From contig JAJDAB010000546.1 of NCBI GenBank assembly GCA_029262095.1, positions 1-5,472 on the forward strand: a DNA stretch of 5,472 nt, read 5' to 3'. A model generated the notes under the pieces. The model was not told the DNA's origin. It saw only the letters and a program-made list of their open reading frames with translations, and ran no database searches. Positions 4,201 to 5,472 of this stretch are shown here, in pieces. The DNA is from Candidatus Hydrogenedentota bacterium (GTDB lineage Bacteria; Hydrogenedentota; Hydrogenedentia; Hydrogenedentales; SLHB01). How positions within the stretch are numbered: the first letter of the stretch is position 1; each line of letters opens with the position of its first letter. Both the position numbers and the translations under genes were made by a program.

Positions 4201-5459
4201 CAACTAACACCCAACTCCACACCAGCCGCCTCCTGTGTCAGAAAGCCCTCGTCCCGCAACGCCACCGCGTTCGCGATTTCCTGACCCCGCGCATTCGCTT
4301 CCTTCAATACATCGACGGTTCGGTTCGATCGCATCCGCACTCGCGCCTCTGCCGACCCCCACATCAACGCCAATTCGAAGTTATACAGCCGCTCCAAAAA
4401 CGTCTTGACACACCGGTTTACCGATTCCACATGCCGGTTAATGATCTCGAACTGCGCTGTCCCATACGTCTCCGTCGTGCCATAATTCCGACCCAACAAG
4501 ATTGGCATCAAGTGCGTTCCCGTAATCACCTGTTCCTCGATCGCCTTATGATTTTCATAAAACAACTGCGACCGCTGGTCCCCCTTAATCAAATCAACAG
4601 CAACGTTGTCATACGTCACCAGGTTCTGATCCGTTTCCAAGTCATTCAATCGTGATCGCAACTGCTCAAAATTCTTCCCGATGCGAGATTCGTAGGACTC
4701 TTGCGTTTCTCCGCGACGCTTCCCGTCCGGCGCATACTGCACATGTAACTTCGCCCAACCTGCGTTATGCGTCGCCTTCGCCATGTCTTCAATGAGCCGT
4801 TGCTGAATCTTCACCACAAACGGAATCGACCGCAGCATTGACCGCCCATACGGATTCGTACCATCTCGATCCAGCCCCACGTAAACAAATCGATCCTTCG
4901 GCAGCCGAACCTCTTTACCATCCTGAATTTGATACGGCTGAAGCCCCGATTTCTCTCTTCGAAAACGCACGGTCCAAACGTCCACCGGCACTACGTCAAA
5001 TATCGATTCACGGCTCTGCGTCAACACAATCTCAAACGCCGCCGCACCATACGTGAACAACGAGGTATAGAAGACCTCCAACAGGCCCTCCATTCCCCCA
5101 TCACCACTGTTCACCCGGCGATCCAGTTCCTTCAAAAGCCGCAACGCCCGCTGCTCCGCGAGTTCCGAAGAAGGCTCCGCGATAGCCACGTCAAACCCCG
5201 TCTGACACAACCGTTTCCAAGTCCATACCGCATCCGAAATGTCCGGAATCGCATCCCGCATAAACCGGTACACCTGCAACATGTAAAACGGCGTCTCATT
5301 CGAAAGCCCGACGAAATCCAACATCGCCCCACGCAGCCCAGAAGCATCCTCCGGCATCGATAACGACTTATTCCGACTGCTCGAAGGAAACGACTCCGTC
5401 CGCTGTCCGCCACCCTGCTCCGCACCATCACCCCGCAACCAATCCAACCAACCCGGCAT
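4200..5459 (-). CDS. Phage portal protein
   Basis: The portal forms the twelve-subunit ring at one head vertex through which DNA enters and leaves. The product has 419 residues, within the usual 400-550 range. It starts with a short variable region (PGWLDWLRG, then a Gly/Ser-rich stretch to about 40). The helical segment ending PDISDAVWTWK (72-82) follows. Further signs are the portal-like NPYGRSML (202-209) leading into a long helix (about 214-230), LMPILLGRNYG (317-327) followed by the long helix near 330-360, and GFLTQEAA near 405, which resembles the ending of many portals. Overall it looks closest to the DUF935/Mu gp29-like and related portals, but this is unverified. The ATG at 5459 is preferred because GGAG at 5469-5472 stands 9 nt upstream. 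An in-frame ATG at 5468 would touch that site, and a start beyond the window cannot be excluded. Terminase is expected just upstream. Confidence 0.85.
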   Translation of the reverse strand: MPGWLDWLRGDGAEQGGGQRTESFPSSSRNKSLSMPEDASGLRGAMLDFVGLSNETPFYMLQVYRFMRDAIPDISDAVWTWKRLCQTGFDVAIAEPSSELAEQRALRLLKELDRRVNSGDGGMEGLLEVFYTSLFTYGAAAFEIVLTQSRESIFDVVPVDVWTVRFRREKSGLQPYQIQDGKEVRLPKDRFVYVGLDRDGTNPYGRSMLRSIPFVVKIQQRLIEDMAKATHNAGWAKLHVQYAPDGKRRGETQESYESRIGKNFEQLRSRLNDLETDQNLVTYDNVAVDLIKGDQRSQLFYENHKAIEEQVITGTHLMPILLGRNYGTTETYGTAQFEIINRHVESVNRCVKTFLERLYNFELALMWGSAEARVRMRSNRTVDVLKEANARGQEIANAVALRDEGFLTQEAAGVELGVS

Positions 5460-5468
5460 ACGATTCAT

Positions 5469-5472
5469 CTCC
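5469..5472 (-). promoter_or_regulatory. Shine-Dalgarno core that decides the portal start
   Basis: GGAG on the minus strand abuts the ATG at 5468, which leaves no spacer. It sits 9 nt from the next in-frame ATG at 5459, a normal distance. The site is cut by the window edge, so its full strength is not visible. Confidence 0.45.

Overview
The window is the head (capsid) module of a tailed-phage element, most likely a resident prophage. All recognisable phage genes lie on the minus strand, so the biological order runs from high to low coordinates: portal protein (5459-4200), HK97-type prohead protease (3659-2940), a small coiled-coil membrane protein (2933-2718), a protein with a LigD-type 3'-phosphoesterase-like domain (2640-1939), a decoration/cement-like protein (1734-1354) and the HK97-fold major capsid protein (1160-111). 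A strong intrinsic terminator follows the capsid gene (about 66-101). Terminase genes would be expected beyond the right edge, and neck and tail genes beyond the left edge.

One gene breaks the pattern. A plus-strand gene at 3768-4088 sits between portal and protease and encodes a zinc-ribbon protein with two membrane helices. It has its own extended -10 promoter, which fires almost exactly at the ATG (a predicted leaderless mRNA). An 8-bp inverted repeat overlaps that promoter, and a short hairpin with a T-rich tail follows the gene. This is the layout of a phage 'moron' (an accessory gene expressed independently from a prophage).

The most unusual gene is the one at 2640-1939. Its first half carries the H...HxDxRLE signature, a later HP motif and a closing GxWLVR motif of the phosphoesterase domain of bacterial DNA ligase D, but with no ligase or polymerase domain. 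It occupies the slot between protease and capsid genes where scaffold or decoration genes are common. Its C-terminal half is helical and unrecognised.

The spaces between the phage genes are not phage-compact. They hold several palindromic elements of the dispersed kind found in bacterial chromosomes: cgaaggggg-type (1-35 and 2671-2700), a gtcattccgagcgaag-type unit (1210-1240), a 14-bp perfect AT-rich hairpin (1320-1351), a ccctctcc/ggagaggg hairpin (1820-1839) and an imperfect cggtc/gaccg palindrome (1889-1913). This suggests long residence in a bacterial chromosome. The hairpin at 1820-1839 also reads as an intrinsic terminator on the minus strand, which would split the decoration and capsid genes from the genes upstream.

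The host cannot be named from the sequence. Moderately high GC, good Shine-Dalgarno sequences, a leaderless promoter and these intergenic palindromes would fit phyla such as Acidobacteriota, Armatimonadota or Chloroflexota, but this is only an impression. The plus strand is strongly C- and A-rich over the minus-strand genes, so the coding strand is G/T-rich. No tRNA, rRNA, CRISPR array, integrase, attachment site or transposase was seen.
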